A DNA stretch of 64,000 bases, taken from Loripinus fragilis (Eukaryota; Mollusca; Bivalvia; Lucinida; Lucinidae). Position 1 is the stretch's first letter; every line of letters starts with the position of its first letter. The translations under genes were made by a program, and so were the position numbers. Location: the NCBI GenBank assembly GCA_964019695.1, contig OZ026521.1:31407601-31471600 (forward strand). Reading direction: 5' to 3'. Of the stretch, positions 60,465 to 64,000 are shown in pieces. The notes under the pieces are model-generated. The model made no database searches, was not told the origin of the DNA, and saw only the letters and a list, made by a program, of their open reading frames with translations.

Positions 60465-60890
60465 TTCTAGGGTGAAACTTTCAGGATTGTTCCTGAAGTC
60501 AGGACTTTGAGGCTGACTATCTCAAGATACTGAATAAGGCAGATTGTATGAGCTGCTCTGATTTATTTCAGTTTAGCCAAAGACAATTGTGCATTCAAAC
60601 TTGAAATTATTATGTGTACAGTGTCTTAAGCGGCCACTTAAAAAAAGACAAAACAAAGGTTTATATGGAAAATTATAGCTTAATGAAGGTCGAAAGTATT
60701 GCAGAATGCTCCCCTTGGAGCATTCTGCAATACTTTTGACCTGCATGAAGCGATAATCAGTATTAAAAACCAATTTTGGTCTTCTTTTTGAGTGGCCGCT
60801 TAAGACAGGTTTTACTGTATTTTGCAAGTTTTAAGATTTTAATTTCAAAAGTTAAGGATTTTCCGAAATTTTGAACTGTCACCCCTGAAT
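60465..60890. repeat. Interspersed repeat R-9 interrupted by a MITE
   Basis: Left part 60465-60618, right part 60818-60890 (TTGCAAGTTTTAAGATTTTA), split by the CAGTAAAACCTG-family MITE. Confidence 0.65.
60619..60817. mobile_element. Palindromic MITE nested in another repeat
   Basis: CAGTAAAACCTG-family copy with a small deletion at its left tip, inserted in the middle of the repeat at 60465-60890. Confidence 0.75.
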
Positions 60891-61039
60891 TCGAAAGGGT
60901 TCAGGCACTACCTACAATAATGTCTAGAACCAGTGGTTTTAAGCATGTCATATAAAAATGCATGTATTAGAGTAAGCTCAAAGAGCTTTTCATGCAGAAA
61001 TTCATATACTAACCCTAAAGAGTCATCCATAACTACAGC

Positions 61040-61213
61040 CAGTGATTTTATTTACGATTTTGGGAAGGTACCTTTTCTTTCACATTTGGGAGAATATATC
61101 ATAAAATTGGGGAAATAAGTACTAAAATACATGAAATTGGAAAAATAAAGGCCATTTTTGGATTGGGAATGACTCCCATATAAGGCATTAAAATTGGCCA
61201 AATAAAATCACTG
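61040..61213. repeat. Small element with CAGTGATTTTATTT inverted ends
   Basis: CAGTGATTTTATTT at 61040 and AAATAAAATCACTG at 61213; interior repeats AAAATTGGGGAAATAA-like words. CAG tips suggest hAT, but no 8-base target duplication is seen. Confidence 0.5.
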
Positions 61214-61385
61214 ACAGGGGACAACAAGTTTTATATATTTTTTGTTTTTCTGTGAAAATAAGGCTTGAAATTTCATGTGAATTGTCTGCCAGCAGATGAT
61301 TCAACTAAAATATCAAATCTTATTTGGTTTCTCAAAGCCAGGTCAAAGTTTAAAAATCTCGTCTGCAGCAAATTCTGGCAGTCTT

Positions 61386-61556
61386 TAACTCTTTCCTTGC
61401 TAGCAGTGACTTGTCGTCTGCTGACAATCTTTGCAAACTTTTTTTACTGTTTGATACGCTGATGGTATTCCTGAAAGAATTTTTGGAAAAAATTAATGTT
61501 GAAAAAATCAGCAGGCCTTAAAAAAGGAGGCAAAATTACACAGCATGTAAAAAGTT
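61386..61556. mobile_element. TTAA-type hairpin MITE R-2, lacking the central hairpin
   Basis: TTAACTCTTTCCTTGCTAGC and CACAGCATGTAAAAAGTTAA ends. Confidence 0.62.
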
Positions 61557-61913
61557 AAGGGTTAGAATATAGCCAATACAATGTCATGTACTTGAATTGT
61601 AAGCATTATACATTGATTTATAGGTAAAGGTAGAATTTAGATTGTCACAATTTTATATGTCTGGTGCAATTGTTGTTAAAAAGTATCAAAATGTGTGATT
61701 GTCACAAATTTTTGTATACGGTAGTGCAATTTCTGTAGAATACTTAGTGTCAAATTGTTGCATAATTAATGTGCTAAAATCATGTCTTCCTATTTATTTT
61801 TGTATATTTATATGTTGATTTTTGTCTTTAAATATACTAGTAACATTTGTTCTTCCAAAAATACAATGAAAATGAATAATGTTTCACATATATAGCTAAC
61901 AGCTAAACACCTT
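61557..61913. other. Stretch with no gene
   Basis: Imperfect repeats of a TTGTCACAA-TTTTTGTATA phrase (61640-61760); otherwise nothing. Confidence 0.35.
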
Positions 61914-63128
61914 TTTGTCCCCCGCCTTTTCGAAGAAAAGCGGAGGGACATAGTTTTCGGCATTCCGTCCTTCCGTCCGTCCTTCCGTCCGTCCTTCCGT
62001 CCTTCCGTCCCCCTAATATAGTAGGTACCTTGTGTGCGCAACTCCTCCTACAGTTTTATGCCGATTCTTTCGAAACTTTACAGATGTTTTAGTCATGGTC
62101 TGAAGATATGCATGTGGTTTGGATATTATCCTGAGATTATTTTTTGTCACTTTTTTCGCAATTTGAACTTAGTCATTTTTAGGCGTTTTTACTATCAAAG
62201 TGAAAAGATAGTGGGTACCTTGTGTGCGCAACTCCTCCTACAGTTTTATATCGATTCTTTTGAAACTTCACAGGTGTTTTGTACATGGTCTGAAGATATG
62301 CATGTGGTTTGGATATATTCCTCAGATTATTTTTTAACACTTTTTCCGCCAGTTGAACTTAGCCATTTTTCTGACATTTTTACTATCAAAGTGAATGGAT
62401 AGTGGGTACCTTGTGTGCGCATCTCCTCCTACAGTTTTATATTGATTCTTTTGAAACTTCACAGGTGTTTTGGACATGGTCTGAAGATATGCATGTGGTT
62501 TGGATATAATCCTCAAATTATTTTTTATCACTTTTTCTGCTATTTTAACTTAGGCATTTTTCTGGCGTTTTTACTGTCAAAGTTAATGGATACTGGGTAC
62601 CTTGTGTGCGCAACTCCTCCTACAGTTTTATGCCGATTCTTTTGAAACTTTACAGATGTTTTTGTCATGATCTGAAGATCACTTTTTCTGCTATTTTAAC
62701 TTAGGCATTTTTCTGGCGCTTTTACTGTCAAAGTTAATGGATACTGGGTACCTTGTGTGCGCAACTCCTCCTACAGTTTTATGCCGATTCTTTTGAAACT
62801 TTACAGATGTTTTTGTCATGATCTGAAGATATGCATGTGGTTTGGATATTATCCTGAGATTATTTTTTGTCACTTTTTTTGCAATTTGAACTTAGTCATT
62901 TTTAAGTGTTTTTACTATCAAAGTGAAAAGATAGTGGGTACCTTGTGTGCGCAACTTCACAGTTGTTTTGGACATGGTCTGAAGATATGCATGTGGTTTG
63001 GATATAATCCTCAGATTACTTTTTATCACTTTTTCCGCTAGTCGAACTTAGCCATTTTTCTGGCATTTTTCTCATTTAAATAATAAACAATAATGGCGGG
63101 GGACATAAATTCTCTAAATTTGCTTGTT
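61914..63128 (+). mobile_element. Helitron-like tandem-repeat element H-1, long copy
   Basis: Same ends and hairpin as the copy at 6.07 kb but with about six complete or partial ~185-base units. The identical start with a different unit number shows expansion or contraction of the internal array. Open frames here are only translations of the array. Confidence 0.65.
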
Positions 63129-63582
63129 AATTCTCTCCCTTCAAAGTATGATATCTAAATTTGCTTCATGCAGAATTTCAATATTCTAGCTATATGTATT
63201 CTCTGTACCTAAGCAGACTGGTTTGAGCCTTACTTGGTCGGAAACCCTGAAGAAAGGTTTTATCACATCGGGGCCCAAATGATATCAGGGGTCCAACTGC
63301 ATATAACAAGACCGTCTGTCACAAATTTTGACGTCTCATTCTTACCCTGTGTTACATTCGCAAGTGTATATGAATATTGAATTAACATGTTGGGAAAAAG
63401 ATAAGGTGCAAGGTTGTACAGAGTATCTTATTTTTACCCATAACAAAATCAACGAAATTTTGTAATGTGACATTTTTTCTGTCATGTGTTACTGGGTACG
63501 CAACAGTGATGTGTCTCTGGCCAGTAGTGCAATATTGGAATATTTATTCTTCACTATTCGTATCAACTAGAGCCCCCATTTT
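63129..63582. other. Stretch with no gene
   Basis: Low-complexity-poor, AT-rich sequence before the last SINE; no feature recognised. Confidence 0.35.
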
Positions 63583-63593
63583 AACCATCATTA

Positions 63594-63790
63594 GGGAGGG
63601 CAGTGGCTCAGTGGTAGAGTGCTTGACTCTAGACCGAGGGGCCTCGGGTTCGAGCCTCACGGGCGTCACTGTGTTGTGTCCTTGAGCAAGAACATAAATC
63701 CTAGCTTAGTACTGGTTCAACCCAGGAAGACCCGTCCCTTTAAAACTGAAAGATTGTTGATTGGACGTAAAGAATCAAATCAAACAAACA
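63594..63790 (+). mobile_element. tRNA-headed SINE-1 with target duplication
   Basis: Head GTGGCTCAGTGGTAGAGTGC, B box GGGTTCGAGCCTC, tail AAAGAATCAAATCAAAC. AACCATCATTA repeats at 63583-63593 and 63791-63801. Confidence 0.88.
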
Positions 63791-63826
63791 AACCATCATT
63801 AATGACTATACAGCACTATCAATATA

Positions 63827-64000
63827 CAGTAAAACCTGTCTTAAGCAGCCACTTAAAAATAGACAAAACAAAAGTCTTAATAAAACAGGGTATCTTAATG
63901 CAGGTCAAAAGTATTGCAGAATGCTCCCCTTGGAGAATTCTGCATTACAGTAAAACCTGTCTTAAGCGGCCACTCAAAAAGAACACCAAAAATTGGTTTT
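63827..64000. mobile_element. CAGTAAAACCTG-family MITEs, one half copy and one cut by the window end
   Basis: A copy starts at 63827 and breaks at its centre near 63953. A second copy starts at 63956 and runs out of the window. Confidence 0.65.

Overview
The window looks like a piece of an invertebrate animal nuclear genome. It is AT-rich, has long introns with GT-AG borders, and is saturated with short palindromic DNA transposons, tRNA-headed SINEs, Helitron-like elements and a DIRS-type retrotransposon. That mix is typical of bivalve or other lophotrochozoan genomes. I infer this from repeat style and did not search any database.

One host gene can be followed on the + strand from about 10.8 kb to 59.05 kb. 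Twelve exons join in a continuous reading frame, with phases agreeing at all eleven junctions. From the first usable Met the model gives about 1,630 residues. In order it has a cysteine-free Ser/Thr-rich mucin-like segment, one transmembrane helix followed by a basic stop-transfer, an acidic linker, three SH3 domains, a disordered Pro/Ser/Lys-rich region of about 820 residues in a single exon, and a C-terminal SH3 domain split over two exons. The disordered region carries ten [ST]xIP motifs (the EB1/microtubule-tip signal) plus two SGLP, and many SH3-ligand prolines. I know no named family with this layout, so no gene symbol is given. The signal-peptide exon is not visible.

Region by region. 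0.3-5.8 kb: a DIRS retrotransposon on the minus strand with inverted terminal repeats, an internal complementary region, frameshifted gag and RT/RNase H, and an intact tyrosine recombinase ORF; it interrupts an older palindromic repeat. 6-10.7 kb: two Helitron-like tandem-repeat elements, SINEs and hairpin MITEs. 10.7-33.8 kb: the first seven exons (ectodomain to SH3-1 and linker) among many MITEs, a mariner-type element with five RFX X-box palindromes, and a Helitron inside a minisatellite. 33.8-39.0 kb: a 5.3 kb foldback element with ~570-bp inverted ends around a 188-bp satellite. 40.0-48.6 kb: three foldback elements whose inverted ends are arrays of short words; two have 8-10 bp target duplications and one carries a FLYWCH zinc finger, pointing to the Mutator superfamily. 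A probable solo LTR lies between them. 49.7-59.05 kb: exons for SH3-2, SH3-3, the SxIP/proline region and SH3-4. 59-64 kb: more MITEs, a second near-identical copy of the 6-kb element, and a SINE.

Apart from the host gene and the DIRS recombinase ORF, the remaining short ORFs mostly translate repeats.
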